A program made the position numbers and the translations under genes. Below, piece by piece: positions 54,602-64,000 of a stretch of 64,000 bases of DNA. The notes below the pieces were generated by a model. It saw only the letters and a list, made by a program, of their open reading frames with translations. It was not told the DNA's origin and did no database searches. This DNA is from Rubrivivax sp. A210. Its GTDB lineage: Bacteria > Pseudomonadota > Gammaproteobacteria > Burkholderiales > Burkholderiaceae_C. The DNA lies in contig NZ_CAJGBN010000012.1 in the NCBI RefSeq assembly GCF_904426505.1, positions 310,001 to 374,000 of the forward strand, given 5' to 3'. Position 1 is the first letter of the stretch. Each line of letters opens with the position of its first letter.

Positions 54602-54678
54602 TGGCGGAGTGGACGGGGCTCGAACCCGCGACCCCCGGCGTGACAGGCCGGTATTCTAACCAACTGAACTACCACTCC
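54602..54678 (-). tRNA. tRNA-Asp (anticodon GTC)
   Basis: 77 nt with encoded CCA. Acceptor GGAGTGG/CCACTCC, anticodon loop CTGTCAC, T-arm GGGTTCGAGCCC. Last gene of the Ala-Glu-Asp tRNA operon. Confidence 0.97.
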
Positions 54679-54692
54679 ATGCCGGCTTGCGC

Positions 54693-54768
54693 TGGCGTCC
54701 CCAAGGGGATTCGAACCCCTGTTACAACCGTGAAAGGGTCGTGTCCTAGGCCTCTAGACGATGGGGAC
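54693..54768 (-). tRNA. tRNA-Glu (anticodon TTC)
   Basis: 76 nt with encoded CCA. Acceptor GTCCCCA/TGGGGAC, anticodon loop CTTTCAC, T-arm GGGGTTCGAATCCCC. Middle gene of the tRNA operon. It lies close to gltX, whose product charges it. Confidence 0.97.
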
Positions 54769-54810
54769 AAAGAATCCTCACCCCTTGAACAACGCTTCGC
54801 GCGGCAGTTT

Positions 54811-54886
<76 letters not shown>

Positions 54887-54924
54887 GTTGTGTCTGCCGA
54901 AGGCGCTGTTCAAGCGAGCCTGTG

Positions 54925-54954
54925 ACTATATACCAAAGGCCAATGTCATTGCAA
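54925..54954 (-). promoter_or_regulatory. Promoter of tRNA operon
   Basis: Reverse strand: -35 TTGCAA (54949-54954) and an overlapping -10 TATATA/TATAGT (54925-54932), spacing 16-18 bp. The -35 falls inside the last codons of gltX. An A+T-rich -10 is rare in this DNA, supporting the call. Confidence 0.7.
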
Positions 54955-56340
54955 GCGGCTCAGCACGATGTCGCGCGGGAACAGCGCCAGCACGGCGTCG
55001 ACAGAGGGCGTCTGCGCCCGCCCGCAGACCAGCACGCGCACAGCCGGCGCCAGTTGCGGCATCTTGAGCTGATGCGCCGCCAGGGTCTCCTTCAGCGCCG
55101 CGGCGATGCCGGCCTTGTCCCAGGCCGCCGCGGCCAGGCGCTCGCGCAGGCCTGGCAACGCAGCGCGCACGGCGTCGTTGACGTGGGCCGACAGGTCGGC
55201 CTCAGCGGGCTGAACCGGGCGGAAAATCATTGACAGCCAGTCGGCCAGTTCCACCACGGTGCTGCAGCGGTCCTTGAACAGCGCCGCACCGCGCGCCAGC
55301 AGGCCGGCGTCGTCGGCGACGATGCCACGCCGCGCCAGTTGGTCGGCCACCAGTTCCGCCAGGCGGGCGTCGTCGGCCAGCTTCATGTAATGGGAGTTCA
55401 CCCAGGCCAGCTTGGCCGGATCCCATTGCGCCGGGCTCTTGGCGAGGTGACTTCCGTCAAACCAGGCCACCATCTGCTCGCGCGTGAAGAGCTCGTCGTC
55501 GCCGTGGCTCCAGCCCAGGCGGGCCAGGTAGTTGAGCATGGCCTCGGGCAGGTAGCCGGCGTCCTGGTAGGCGGTGACGCTGACCGCGCCGCGGCGCTTG
55601 CTGAGCTTGAGGCCGTCATCGCCCAGGATGATGGGGCAGTGGCCGAAGCGCGGCAGCGGCGCACCCAGGGCCTTGAAGATGTTGATCTGCCAGGGCGTGT
55701 TGTTGATGTGCTCGTCGCCGCGGAAGACATGGGTGATGGCCATGTCCCAGTCGTCGACGACGACCGCGAAGTTGTAGGTCGGCACACCGTCGGGGCGCAG
55801 GATGATGAGATCGTCGATCTCCTCGTTGCGGATGGTGATGGGGCCCTTGACCAGGTCATCCCAGCTCACCGCCCCGCCCTCGGGGTTGGCGAAGCGCACC
55901 ACAGGCTGCACGTCGGCCGGCGGCGGCGGCAACTGCTTGCCGGGCGCCGGGCGCCAGCGGCCGTCGTAGCGCGTCTTCTCGCCGCGGGCGCGCTGGGCCT
56001 CGCGCATGGCCTCCAGTTCGGCCGGTGTACACCAGCAGCGGTAGGCCGTGCCGGCGGCGATCATCTGCTCGACCACCGCCTGGTAGCGCACCAGGCGCTG
56101 CATCTGGTAGATCGGGCCCTCGTCGTGGGCCAGGCCCAGCCAGGCCATCGAAGCCAGGATCTGGTCGACCGAGTCCTGCGTCGAGCGGGCGACGTCGGTG
56201 TCCTCGATGCGCAGCACGAACTGGCCGCCGTGATGGCGCGCATAGGCCCAGGAATAGAGTGCGGTGCGCGCCGTGCCCAGGTGCAGAAAGCCGGTCGGGC
56301 TGGGCGCAATGCGGGTGCGGACGGTGGGTGCAGTGCTCAT
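54946..56340 (-). CDS. gltX: Glutamyl-tRNA synthetase
   Basis: 464-residue class I synthetase that charges tRNA-Glu. The HIGH-type motif is in [14 protein letters not shown] (13-26) and the KMSKS-type motif is KLSKRRG (about 245-251). [12 protein letters not shown] and the helical C-terminal anticodon-binding domain are complete. The start ATG 56340 overlaps the metZ stop by 4 nt. It is the last gene of the large reverse-strand cluster from trpB, and its 3' end carries the tRNA operon promoter. Confidence 0.96.
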   Translation of the reverse strand: MSTAPTVRTRIAPSPTGFLHLGTARTALYSWAYARHHGGQFVLRIEDTDVARSTQDSVDQILASMAWLGLAHDEGPIYQMQRLVRYQAVVEQMIAAGTAYRCWCTPAELEAMREAQRARGEKTRYDGRWRPAPGKQLPPPPADVQPVVRFANPEGGAVSWDDLVKGPITIRNEEIDDLIILRPDGVPTYNFAVVVDDWDMAITHVFRGDEHINNTPWQINIFKALGAPLPRFGHCPIILGDDGLKLSKRRGAVSVTAYQDAGYLPEAMLNYLARLGWSHGDDELFTREQMVAWFDGSHLAKSPAQWDPAKLAWVNSHYMKLADDARLAELVADQLARRGIVADDAGLLARGAALFKDRCSTVVELADWLSMIFRPVQPAEADLSAHVNDAVRAALPGLRERLAAAAWDKAGIAAALKETLAAHQLKMPQLAPAVRVLVCGRAQTPSVDAVLALFPRDIVLSRLQ

Positions 56341-57536
56341 GACAGCGTGGCGAAGCCGCGTGCGAGGTCGGCCTTCAGGTCTTCGACATCCTCCAGCCCC
56401 ACCGCCAGGCGCAGCACGCCCTGGGTGATGCCGGCGGCCTGGCGCTGGGCTTCGCTCAGGCGGCCGTGCGAGGTGGTGGCCGGGTGGGTGATGGTGGTCT
56501 TGGTGTCGCCGAGGTTGGCGGTGATCGAGCAGATGCGCGTGCCATCAACCACGGCCCAGGCGCCCGCACGTTCGCCCCTGACGGTGAAGGACACCACGGC
56601 ACCCCCGATCCCCGACTGCTGGGCCATCGCCAGCTTGTGCTGCGGGTGCGACTCGAGGCCGGGGTAGTAGACACGCTCGACGGCCGGCTGGGCCTCGAGC
56701 CAGTGCGCCATCTCCAGCGCCCGTTCGCTCTGCGCCTTGAGGCGGATGGCCAGCGTCTCCATGCCCTTCAGCACGACCCAGGCGTTGAACGGCGACAGCG
56801 TCATGCCGGCGCTGCGCATGGTCGGCACGAACTTGGCGTCGATCAGCTCGGCCGGGCCGCACAGCGCGCCAGCGATGACCCGGCCCTGGCCGTCGAGGTA
56901 CTTGGTGCCCGAGTGCATCACCAGGTCGGCGCCGAACTTCACCGGCTGTTGCAGCGCCGGGCTGCAGAAGCAGTTGTCCACCAGCAGCAGCGCGCCGCCG
57001 GCGTGCGCGATGTCGGCCAGCGCCGCGATGTCGCAGACCTCGGTGAGCGGGTTGTTCGGCGTCTCGGCGAACAGCAGCCGGGTGTTGGGCCGCATCGCCG
57101 TGTGCCATTCACCGGGGTCGGTCTGCGAGACGAAGCTGGTCTCGATGCCGAACTTGGCGAAATCCTGGAACAGCTTGATCGTCGAGCCGAACACGCCCTG
57201 CGAGCACACGACGTGGTCGCCCGCTTTCAGCAGGGACATGATGGTGATCAGGATGGCCGACATGCCGCTGGAAGTGGCGATGCAACCGCTCGTGCCTTCC
57301 AGCGCCGCCAGCCGCCGCTCCATCATCGTGACGGTGGGGTTGGAAAAGCGGCTGTAGACGAAGGCCTCTTCCTCGTTGGCGAAGCGCCGCGCCGCGGTGG
57401 CCGCGTCGGGGTGGACGAAGCTGCTGGTGAGGTACAGCGCCTCGGAGTTCTCGCCCCACTGCGAGGGCGGCAGGCCCTCGCGCACGGCCAGCGTCTCCAG
57501 CCGCGCATCGGCGGGCAGGTCGACCTTGGAAATCAT
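56337..57536 (-). CDS. metZ: O-succinylhomoserine sulfhydrylase
   Basis: 399-residue PLP enzyme that makes homocysteine directly from O-succinylhomoserine and sulfide. Cys/Met-metabolism family features: [56 protein letters not shown] and the PLP lysine in [13 protein letters not shown]. The purF-metZ order is the standard one for metZ in proteobacteria and argues against cystathionine gamma-synthase. Overlaps purF by 4 nt. Confidence 0.93.
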   Translation of the reverse strand: MISKVDLPADARLETLAVREGLPPSQWGENSEALYLTSSFVHPDAATAARRFANEEEAFVYSRFSNPTVTMMERRLAALEGTSGCIATSSGMSAILITIMSLLKAGDHVVCSQGVFGSTIKLFQDFAKFGIETSFVSQTDPGEWHTAMRPNTRLLFAETPNNPLTEVCDIAALADIAHAGGALLLVDNCFCSPALQQPVKFGADLVMHSGTKYLDGQGRVIAGALCGPAELIDAKFVPTMRSAGMTLSPFNAWVVLKGMETLAIRLKAQSERALEMAHWLEAQPAVERVYYPGLESHPQHKLAMAQQSGIGGAVVSFTVRGERAGAWAVVDGTRICSITANLGDTKTTITHPATTSHGRLSEAQRQAAGITQGVLRLAVGLEDVEDLKADLARGFATLS

Positions 57537-59077
57537 GCACCCTCCTCGGCGTTCTGCAGTGCCAGCCGCGAACGGTTGCCCGCCGCGCCTTCCTCGCCGC
57601 CGCCCTGCTCGTCGTCGAACTGCAGGCGGCGCTGGGCCTCGAGGGTGGCGAAATCGGCGGCGCTCACGTCGCCGGTGATGTAGTGGCCGTCGAAGCAGCT
57701 GGCCTCGAAGCCGGCCAGTTGCGGGTTGAGCGCGCCGACGACGCGCTTCATCGCGTCGACCTCCTGGTAGATCAGCTGGTCGGCGCCGATGAAGGCACGG
57801 ATCTCCTCGATGCTGCGGCCATGGGCGATCAACTCGTCCTTGGTCGGCATGTCGATGCCGTAGACGTTGGGGTGGCGCACCGGCGGCGCCGCGCTGGCCA
57901 TGTAGACCTTGCGCGCCCCGGCCTCGCGCGCCATCTGCACGATTTCCTTGCTGGTGGTGCCGCGCACGATGCTGTCATCCACCAGCAGCACATTGCGGCC
58001 CTTGAACTCCATGCCGATGGCATTGAGCTTCTGGCGCACGCTCTTCTTGCGCACGCTTTGGCCCGGCATGATGAAGGTGCGGCCCACGTAGCGGTTCTTG
58101 ACGAAGCCCTCGCGGTAGGGCTTGCCCAGGCGGTGGGCCAGCTGCATCGCGCTCGGCCGGCTCGATTCGGGGATGGGAATGACGACGTCGATCTCGCTCG
58201 GCGGCAGGGTCGAGATCACGCGCTGGGCCAGCGTCTCGCCCAGATTGAGGCGGGCGTGGTAGACCGAGATGCCGTCGAGCACCGAATCGGGCCGCGCCAG
58301 GTAGACGAACTCGAACATGCAGGGGTTGAGACTGGGGTGGTCGGCGCACTGGCGCGCGTGCACCTTGCCCTGCAGGTCGACGAAGATGGCCTCGCCGGGG
58401 GCGACATCGCGCGTCAGCGCGTGGCCGGTGCCGACCAGGGCCACCGATTCGCTGGCCACCATCACGCCGCGCTCGCCGTCGGGGCTGCCTTCGCCGAAGC
58501 AAAGCGGGCGAATGCCGTAGGGATCACGGAAGGCCAGCAGGCCGTGGCCGGCAATCAGCGCGATCACCGCATAGCTGCCTTTGATGCGCCGATGCACCGC
58601 GCCCACCGCCTTGAAGATCTGCTCGGGTGTGAGCGGCAGGTCGCGCGCCACCATTTCCAGCTCGTGGGCGAGCACATTGATCAGCACCTCGGTGTCGCTG
58701 CCGGTGTTGATGTGGCGGCGATCAACCTGGAACAGTTCTTCCTTCAGCGCCGCGGCATTGGTGAGATTGCCGTTGTGGACCAGCACGATGCCGTAAGGCG
58801 CGTTGACGTAGAAGGGCTGGGCCTCTTCCTCGCTGTAGGCATTGCCGGCCGTGGGGTAGCGCACCTGGCCCAGGCCGACGTTGCCCGGCAGGCCGCGCAT
58901 ATTGCGGGTGCGGAAGACATCGCGCACCATGCCGCGCGCCTTGTGCATGAAGCACTTGTTGTCCTGCATCGTGACGATGCCGGCCGCGTCCTGGCCGCGG
59001 TGCTGCAGCAGCAGCAGCGCGTCGTAGATGAGCTGGTTGACGGGCGAATTGGCGATGACGCCGACGATGCCGCACAT
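57533..59077 (-). CDS. purF: Amidophosphoribosyltransferase
   Basis: First committed step of purine synthesis: transfers glutamine nitrogen to PRPP. 514 residues. The N-terminal glutaminase uses the cysteine exposed after Met removal (MCGIVGVIAN), with HRGQDAAGI and GNLTNAAAL. The C-terminal phosphoribosyltransferase has the PRPP loop VLLVDDSIVRGTTSKE. The last ~35 residues are a low-complexity tail. Between cvpA and metZ, overlapping the latter by 4 nt. Confidence 0.96.
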   Translation of the reverse strand: MCGIVGVIANSPVNQLIYDALLLLQHRGQDAAGIVTMQDNKCFMHKARGMVRDVFRTRNMRGLPGNVGLGQVRYPTAGNAYSEEEAQPFYVNAPYGIVLVHNGNLTNAAALKEELFQVDRRHINTGSDTEVLINVLAHELEMVARDLPLTPEQIFKAVGAVHRRIKGSYAVIALIAGHGLLAFRDPYGIRPLCFGEGSPDGERGVMVASESVALVGTGHALTRDVAPGEAIFVDLQGKVHARQCADHPSLNPCMFEFVYLARPDSVLDGISVYHARLNLGETLAQRVISTLPPSEIDVVIPIPESSRPSAMQLAHRLGKPYREGFVKNRYVGRTFIMPGQSVRKKSVRQKLNAIGMEFKGRNVLLVDDSIVRGTTSKEIVQMAREAGARKVYMASAAPPVRHPNVYGIDMPTKDELIAHGRSIEEIRAFIGADQLIYQEVDAMKRVVGALNPQLAGFEASCFDGHYITGDVSAADFATLEAQRRLQFDDEQGGGEEGAAGNRSRLALQNAEEGA

Positions 59078-59105
59078 GGGGTTGAGCTTCCTCTTCAGGC
59101 GCCGT

Positions 59106-59615
59106 TCAGGCGCGTATCCGGCGTGCCACGGCCTCGGGCAGCAAAGGTTCGAGCGACAGCAGCGTCGCCGTGAGCCAGCGCCCGCCCTGGGCCGCGCGCC
59201 AAGCCGTGGATTGTGCGGCCGGCGTGAGCGCGACGACCAGGGCCACCGCCAGCAGCAGCACGCCCCCGCGCAGCAGGCCGAAAACGGCGCCCAGCAGCCG
59301 GTCGGGGATGGACAGCGGCGTGGCGTGGATGAGCAGGCGCACCAGCCGCGCCAGCAGGCCCCAGACGATCATCGCGGCGATGAAGACGAGGGCGAAGGCC
59401 GCCGCCAGGTTGAGCGAGGAACCCGGCGCGCCCAGCGGCAGATGGGGCGCCAGCTGCGGCGCCACCCATTGCGCGCCGAACCAGGCCACCAGCCAGCCGG
59501 CCAGCGACAGGCATTCGAAGACGAAGCCGCGCACCAGGCCGACCACGATGGACAGCGCCAGCACCGCCAGCAGCGCCCAGTCAACCCAGGGCAGGTCGGG
59601 CAGGCCCATGCCCAT
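59106..59615 (-). CDS. cvpA: CvpA family membrane protein
   Basis: 169-residue inner-membrane protein with four hydrophobic helices. Opening WVDWALLAVLALSIVVGLVRGFVFE and the central SIPDRLLGAVFGLLRGGVLL are the CvpA signatures. It is needed for colicin V export in E. coli and is linked to purF throughout proteobacteria; its primary role is unclear. ATG 59615 overlaps the dedD stop by one base; an ATG two codons later is also possible. Confidence 0.92.
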   Translation of the reverse strand: MGMGLPDLPWVDWALLAVLALSIVVGLVRGFVFECLSLAGWLVAWFGAQWVAPQLAPHLPLGAPGSSLNLAAAFALVFIAAMIVWGLLARLVRLLIHATPLSIPDRLLGAVFGLLRGGVLLLAVALVVALTPAAQSTAWRAAQGGRWLTATLLSLEPLLPEAVARRIRA

Positions 59616-60331
59616 CAGAGCGCCAGCACATTGCCGCCCAGCCCGGCGCGCTTGAGTCTGGCTACCGTGGCCTCGGCCTCGGCGCGGCTGTCGAAGGGGC
59701 CCACGCGCACCCGCGTGCGCTTGCCGGCATCGCCCTCGATGACCTGGGTATAGGTCTTGAGGCCCAGCTTCTCGACCCGCTGGCGCGCCTCGCGCAGGGT
59801 GTTGGCGTCGGTGAAGGCGCCGACCTGGACAACGAAGCGCGCAGCGGAGGGCACCGAGGCCGGTGCGCTGGCGGGCCTTGGCGGCGGCGCTGTGGGTGTC
59901 GCTGCCGTGACCGACGCCTGGGGCGCGGCCGGCTTGAGCTGGGGCTGTGGCTTGGGCTGCGGTGCCTGCACCGGCGCGAGCGCAGGCTGCGCCGGCGCAG
60001 CCGATGCCGATGCCGCAACAGCCGGCAGCTCGGCCTCGGCATCCGCCGGCGGCAGCGCCGGTGGCGGCGTGGCAGCCCGCTTGGGCGCCGGCGGCGGCGC
60101 CTCGGCGGCATCGCCGCGCTGCACCAGGATGGGCGTGTTCAGCGGCAGCGGTCGCGGCTGGGTCTCGAAGATCAGCGGGAAGACGACGACGCCGGCCACC
60201 AGCAGCACCAGGGCGCCCACCAGGCGCTGACGGGCGCGGCGGCGCGCCAGCGCGATGGCCTCGGGCTCGTCGGCGGGCGGCCGGGGTCGCTCGGTGGCGG
60301 GCTCCCGGGGACGCAAGAACGGCAAACGCAT
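59615..60331 (-). CDS. dedD: SPOR-domain protein DedD
   Basis: 238-residue cell-division protein. A cytoplasmic Arg/Pro-rich leader is followed by one membrane helix (LVGALVLLVAGVVVFPLIF, about 37-55) and a long Pro/Ala/Gln periplasmic linker (~75-160). The C-terminal SPOR domain (FVVQVGAFTDANTLREARQR...TRVRVGPFDSRAEAEA) binds denuded septal peptidoglycan. Standard position between folC and cvpA. Confidence 0.9.
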   Translation of the reverse strand: MRLPFLRPREPATERPRPPADEPEAIALARRRARQRLVGALVLLVAGVVVFPLIFETQPRPLPLNTPILVQRGDAAEAPPPAPKRAATPPPALPPADAEAELPAVAASASAAPAQPALAPVQAPQPKPQPQLKPAAPQASVTAATPTAPPPRPASAPASVPSAARFVVQVGAFTDANTLREARQRVEKLGLKTYTQVIEGDAGKRTRVRVGPFDSRAEAEATVARLKRAGLGGNVLAL

Positions 60332-60394
60332 GAGCGGGGAGCGGGAGTCTGGAGGCGGGGCGGATGCGGGGGCTGCGGCGGGGCCGGCGGCCCG

Positions 60395-61699
60395 TCAGCC
60401 CAGGTGGGGCGCCGAGAGCCTGGGCAGGCCGTCGCGCATCACACCGCCCACTGTGTGGAAGGAGCCGAAGACGACGATTCTATCGGCCGGGTCGGCGACG
60501 GCCGCCGCCGCCTGCAGCGCCGTGGCTGGGCCGGCGTGGCGATGCACCTCCGGCGGGCCACCGAGGCGGCCGGCGCTGTGTTCGGTCACCAGCGTGGCCA
60601 ACTCTTCGGCCGTGGCAGCGCGCGGCGGCGGAAGGCTGCAGCAGTGCCAGGTGTCGACCAGGGGCGCCATCGCCCGCACCAGGCCGGCGACGTCCTTGTC
60701 GCGCATGGCGCCGAAGACCGCGTGCGTTCGCGGGAAGAAGCCCATGGCGTCGAGATTGAGCGCCAGCGCACCCACGGCCTGCGGGTTGTGGGCCACGTCC
60801 AGCACCAGGGCCGGCTGCCCCGGCACGATCTGGAAACGGCCCGGCAGCTCGACCAGGGCCAGGCCCGTGCGCACCGCCTGCGCGTTGATGGGCAGGCGAT
60901 CGCGCAGCGCAATCAGCGCGGCGATGGCGCCCGAGGCATTCAGCAGCTGGTTGGCGCCGCGCAGCGCCGGGTAGGACATGCCGTGGTAGCGGCGACCGCG
61001 GCCGCTCCAGCTCCACTGCTGGCGGTCGCCGGCGTGGTTGTAGTCGCGGCCTATCAGCCACAGGTCGGCACCCACGGCCTGGGCATGGGCCTGAAGGCTG
61101 GCGGGCGGCAGCGGATCGCTGACGATGCAGGGCCGGCCGGCGCGCATGATCTGCGCCTTCTCGGCGGCGATGCTTTCGCGGTCGCTGCCCAGCCATTCGG
61201 TGTGGTCGAGAGCGATGCTGGTGATGACGGCGCAGTCGGTGTCGAAGGCGTTGACCGAGTCATAGCGCCCGCCCAGGCCGACCTCAAGGATGATGAGGTC
61301 GAGTTCGGCCATCGACAGCAGGCGCACGATGGCCAGCGTGGTGAACTCGAACTGGGTCAGCGTGGTGCCGCCGCGCGCCGCCTCGACGGCCGCGAAATGC
61401 GGCAGCAGGTCGGCCGCCGCCACCGGCGCACCGCCTAGGCGGCAGCGTTCGGTGAAATGCACCAGCTCGGGCTTTTGGTAGAGGCCGACGCGGTAGCCGG
61501 CGCAGCGCGCAATGCTGTCGATCATGGCGCAGGTCGAGCCCTTGCCATTGGTGCCGGCCACCGTGATCACCGGCACCGTGAACTGGATGCCCAGGCGCCG
61601 CGCGACCTCGACCGTGCGCTCGAGCGACAGGTCCATGGTCTTGGGGTGCATGGCCGCGCAATGGGCCAGCCAGTCGTCGAGGGTGGCGGGATTGCTCAT
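60395..61699 (-). CDS. folC: Folylpolyglutamate / dihydrofolate synthase
   Basis: 434-residue bifunctional Mur-ligase-fold enzyme that adds glutamate to dihydropteroate and to folates. P-loop GTNGKGSTCAMI (about 49-60), LILEVGLGGRYDSVNAFD, SIALDHTEWLG and LVLDVAHNPQAVGAL are complete. ATG 61699 (MSNPATLDDWL). It follows accD after a 53-nt gap that holds a hairpin. Confidence 0.95.
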   Translation of the reverse strand: MSNPATLDDWLAHCAAMHPKTMDLSLERTVEVARRLGIQFTVPVITVAGTNGKGSTCAMIDSIARCAGYRVGLYQKPELVHFTERCRLGGAPVAAADLLPHFAAVEAARGGTTLTQFEFTTLAIVRLLSMAELDLIILEVGLGGRYDSVNAFDTDCAVITSIALDHTEWLGSDRESIAAEKAQIMRAGRPCIVSDPLPPASLQAHAQAVGADLWLIGRDYNHAGDRQQWSWSGRGRRYHGMSYPALRGANQLLNASGAIAALIALRDRLPINAQAVRTGLALVELPGRFQIVPGQPALVLDVAHNPQAVGALALNLDAMGFFPRTHAVFGAMRDKDVAGLVRAMAPLVDTWHCCSLPPPRAATAEELATLVTEHSAGRLGGPPEVHRHAGPATALQAAAAVADPADRIVVFGSFHTVGGVMRDGLPRLSAPHLG

Positions 61700-61709
61700 C
61701 AAAAGGCAA

Positions 61710-61727
61710 CGGGCCGCGAACGGCCCG
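61710..61727 (-). terminator. Hairpin between accD and folC
   Basis: A perfect 7-bp G+C stem (61721-61727 with 61710-61716) with a TTCG loop on the reverse strand, followed by TTGCCTTTTG just before the folC start. The U-tract is broken, so it may act as an attenuator or message-processing barrier rather than a full stop. Confidence 0.5.
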
Positions 61728-61752
61728 CCTGGCAGGGATAAGGGAGGTGGCT

Positions 61753-62625
61753 CTAGGCGACGGCGTCGGCGCTTTGCCGTTGGAGCATGGCCAGGATGCG
61801 GGCAATGCGCGAGCGCAGCTGGCGGCGGTCGCAGATCATGTCCAGCGCGCCGGTGCCGAGCAGGAATTCGCTGCGCTGGAAGCCCTCGGGCAGCTTCTCG
61901 CGCACGGTGTTCTCGATCACGCGCGGACCGGCAAAGCCGATCAGCGCCTTGGGCTCGGCAATCACGACATCGCCGACGAAGGCAAAGCTGGCCGAGACGC
62001 CGCCCATCGTGGGGTCGCACAGCACGCTGATGTAAGGCAGGCGCGCCTTCGCCAGGCGGGTGAGCGAGGCATTGGTCTTGGCCATCTGCAGCAGGCTCAG
62101 CAGGCCTTCCTGCATGCGCGCGCCGCCGGTGGCGCTGAAGCTGATGAAGGGCACCTTTTGCTCCACCGCGGCCTCGACGCCACGCACAAAGCGCTCGCCC
62201 ACCACGCTGCCCATGCTGCCACCCATGAACTCGAACTCGAAGCAGGCGGCCACCACCGGCACGCTCATCACCGCGCCACCCACCACCACCATGGCGTCGG
62301 TCTCGCCGGTGGCCTCGAGCGCGGCCTTCAGGCGTTGCGGGTACTTCTTGCTGTCCTTGAACTTGAGCGCGTCGACCGGCATCACTTCCTGGCCGATCTC
62401 CCAGCGCCCTTCGGGGTCGAGGAAGGCGTCGAGCCGGGCGCGCGCACCGATGCGGTGGTGGTGGTCGCACTTGGGGCAGACATTGAGGTTCTGCTCGAGG
62501 TCGGTCTTGTAGAGCACCGTCTCGCAGGACGGGCACTTGATCCACAGACCCTCGGGCACGACGCGGCGCTCGGCCGGGTCGGTGGGCTGGATCTTGGGCG
62601 GCAGCAGTTTCTCGAGCCAACTCAT
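61753..62625 (-). CDS. accD: Acetyl-CoA carboxylase carboxyltransferase subunit beta
   Basis: 290-residue subunit that, with AccA, transfers CO2 from carboxybiotin to acetyl-CoA for fatty-acid synthesis. An N-terminal zinc ribbon ([13 protein letters not shown]...[11 protein letters not shown]) precedes the crotonase-fold domain ([34 protein letters not shown]). ATG 62625 ([13 protein letters not shown]) with GAGGTGGTG upstream is preferred over ATG 62643. Usual place after trpA. Confidence 0.96.
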   Translation of the reverse strand: MSWLEKLLPPKIQPTDPAERRVVPEGLWIKCPSCETVLYKTDLEQNLNVCPKCDHHHRIGARARLDAFLDPEGRWEIGQEVMPVDALKFKDSKKYPQRLKAALEATGETDAMVVVGGAVMSVPVVAACFEFEFMGGSMGSVVGERFVRGVEAAVEQKVPFISFSATGGARMQEGLLSLLQMAKTNASLTRLAKARLPYISVLCDPTMGGVSASFAFVGDVVIAEPKALIGFAGPRVIENTVREKLPEGFQRSEFLLGTGALDMICDRRQLRSRIARILAMLQRQSADAVA

Positions 62626-62652
62626 GGGTTCACCACCTCGCAAAGCACGGAC

Positions 62653-63462
62653 TCAGGCATCCAGGGCGGCGCGGATTTCGGCCATGAAGGCCTGCGCCGC
62701 GGAAGTCGCATTGTCGCGCGTCTGGCTTTCAAGTATCTGGATCAGGCGCGAGCCGATCACCACCGCGTCGGCCACCGCGCCGACGGCGCGCGCCGTGGCG
62801 GCATCGCGGATGCCGAAGCCCACGCCCACCGGCACGCTGACATGGCGGCGTATGCGCGGCACCATCTCGGCCACCGCCGCGGTGTCCAGGTGGCCGGCGC
62901 CGGTGACGCCTTTGAGCGAGACGTAGTAGACATAGCCGCTGGCGATGCGGCCCACCTGCTGCATGCGCTGCTCGGTGGAAGTGGGCGCAAGCAGGAAGAT
63001 CAGGTCCAGGCCTACGGCCTTCAGCTGGGCGGCAAAGGCCTCGCATTCCTCGGGCGGGTAGTCCACCACCAGCAGGCCGTCCACCCCCGCTGCTGCGGCG
63101 TCGCGGATGAAGCTGCCGGCACCATGGCGCTGGTCGTAGCGCTCCACCGGATTGGCATAGCCCATCAGCACCACCGGCGTGCGGTCGTTGCCCTTGCGGA
63201 AGGCGCGCACCATGTCCAGCACCTGCGTGGCGCCTATGCCGCGGGCCAACGCGCGCTCGCTGGCCTTCTGGATCACCGGGCCGTCGGCCATGGGGTCGCT
63301 GAAAGGCACGCCCAGCTCGATGATGTCGGCGCCGCCATCGGCCAGCGCCTGCATGATCTGTGGCGTGGCGTCGGCAAACGGGTCGCCTGCCGTGACGTAG
63401 GGAATCAGCGCCTTGCGGCCGTGGGCCGCGAGCGCGGCCAGCGTGGCCTGGATGCGGCTCAT
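62653..63462 (-). CDS. trpA: Tryptophan synthase alpha subunit
   Basis: 269-residue TIM-barrel enzyme that cleaves indole-3-glycerol phosphate and channels indole to TrpB. Catalytic Glu and Asp are in [44 protein letters not shown] and GVGFGIRDA are typical. ATG 63462 overlaps the trpB stop by 4 nt (ATGA), ensuring balanced synthesis of the two subunits. Confidence 0.97.
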   Translation of the reverse strand: MSRIQATLAALAAHGRKALIPYVTAGDPFADATPQIMQALADGGADIIELGVPFSDPMADGPVIQKASERALARGIGATQVLDMVRAFRKGNDRTPVVLMGYANPVERYDQRHGAGSFIRDAAAAGVDGLLVVDYPPEECEAFAAQLKAVGLDLIFLLAPTSTEQRMQQVGRIASGYVYYVSLKGVTGAGHLDTAAVAEMVPRIRRHVSVPVGVGFGIRDAATARAVGAVADAVVIGSRLIQILESQTRDNATSAAQAFMAEIRAALDA

Positions 63463-64000
63463 TGCTTCACCTTCTGGCCGCTGCATGAGGGCCGGCAGTA
63501 GAACTCGGCGCCGCTGAGATCGGCCACCGTACCGATGTCCTTGTCGCCTCGTCCGGACAGGTTGACCAGCAGGTGCTGGTCGGGCCGCATCGTCGCCGCC
63601 AGCTTCATCGCGTAAGCCACGGCGTGGCTGGATTCCAGCGCCGGGATGATGCCCTCGGTGCGGCACAGGCGGTGGAAGGCGGCGAGCGCTTCGTCGTCGG
63701 TGATGGCCACGTATTCGGCGCGGCCGATGTCCTTGAGGTAGGCGTGCTCGGGGCCGACGCCGGGGTAGTCGAGGCCGGCCGAGATGCTGTGCGTCTCGGT
63801 GATCTGGCCGTTGTCGTCCTGCAGCAGGTAGGTGCGGTTGCCGTGCAGCACGCCGGGGCTGCCGGCGGTGAGGCTGGCCGAGTGCTTGCCGCTGGCCAGG
63901 CCCAGGCCGGCGGCCTCGACGCCGATCAGCCGCGTGCCCTCATAGGGGATGTAGGGGTAGAACAGGCCCATCGCGTTGCTGCCGCCGCCGACGCAGGCGA
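63459..64000 (-). CDS. trpB: Tryptophan synthase beta subunit, 5' part cut by window edge
   Basis: PLP enzyme joining indole and serine to tryptophan. Only the C-terminal 179 residues are inside the window, from the PLP phosphate-binding loop [14 protein letters not shown] through [31 protein letters not shown] and [13 protein letters not shown]. The start lies beyond position 64000. The tail [12 protein letters not shown] is slightly longer than in E. coli. Confidence 0.96.
   Translation of the reverse strand, partial: ACVGGGSNAMGLFYPYIPYEGTRLIGVEAAGLGLASGKHSASLTAGSPGVLHGNRTYLLQDDNGQITETHSISAGLDYPGVGPEHAYLKDIGRAEYVAITDDEALAAFHRLCRTEGIIPALESSHAVAYAMKLAATMRPDQHLLVNLSGRGDKDIGTVADLSGAEFYCRPSCSGQKVKQ

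Noticed and set aside
56337..57536. Cystathionine gamma-synthase (metB) as the name for metZ
   Set aside because: The purF-adjacent position and sequence style are those of O-succinylhomoserine sulfhydrylases.

Overview
The window is very G+C-rich (about 70 % by eye), densely coding chromosomal DNA of a betaproteobacterium. The order Burkholderiales, and the Rubrivivax/Leptothrix/Rhizobacter side of it, fits best. This rests on gene order and protein style: trpB-trpA-accD-folC-dedD-cvpA-purF-metZ-gltX, hemC-hemD-hemX-hemY next to an AlgZ/AlgR-like pair and argH, fkpB-ispH, rph-rdgB-hemW, and paired DUF5666/DUF6502 genes. No phage, insertion sequence, integrase or CRISPR array was seen. Most genes overlap or abut their neighbours.

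Layout. 1-3.8 kb: serS (partial), fkpB-ispH, then radC and an Smr-domain gene. 3.8-6.1 kb: a tightly overlapping reverse-strand operon of a GGDEF diguanylate cyclase, a MinD/FlhG-like ATPase, a group 2 truncated haemoglobin and a small lipoprotein. It is divergent from the chemotaxis adaptation genes cheR-cheD-cheB (6.3-8.9 kb), and a tRNA-Gly-like relic lies between them. 8.9-14.5 kb: hemW-rdgB-rph, a PP2C phosphatase and Ser/Thr kinase pair, and yicC. 14.5-17.7 kb: a copper island, copA and cueR, with a clear CueR-type operator, ending near tRNA-Arg. 17.9-28.3 kb: hemCDXY, ppc, a LytTR two-component pair and argH. 28.4-33.1 kb: a three-gene DUF5666-DUF6502-DUF5666 operon and a Y-family polymerase.

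33.1-43.0 kb is a sugar-uptake locus. A PfkB-type sugar kinase is read divergently from an operon in which a CUT2 (FrcBCA-like) transporter is split by a complete CUT1 (GtsABCD-like) transporter, followed by a FucU-like mutarotase and a ROK repressor. The cluster codes for uptake of two sugar classes, anomer interconversion, phosphorylation and probable local repression. 43.0-47.7 kb holds a signalling block (NarL-type regulator, hybrid histidine kinase, FliA-like sigma factor) plus MaoC and an orphan ParA. 47.7-54.4 kb: KefF/KefC potassium efflux, a TauE-type permease, a nitroreductase, a DUF1841 protein, an orphan tripartite-transporter binding protein and an HD-GYP phosphodiesterase.

54.6-64.0 kb: a tRNA operon (Ala-GGC, Glu-TTC, Asp-GTC) with its own promoter and terminator, then the classical tryptophan/fatty-acid/folate/purine/methionine cluster running on the reverse strand from trpB (cut by the window edge) to gltX. 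The parts that most deserve a second look are the cyclase-MinD-globin operon, the DUF5666/DUF6502 operon with its palindromic promoter and start-proximal hairpin, the interleaved sugar transporters, and the kinase-sigma factor-regulator module.
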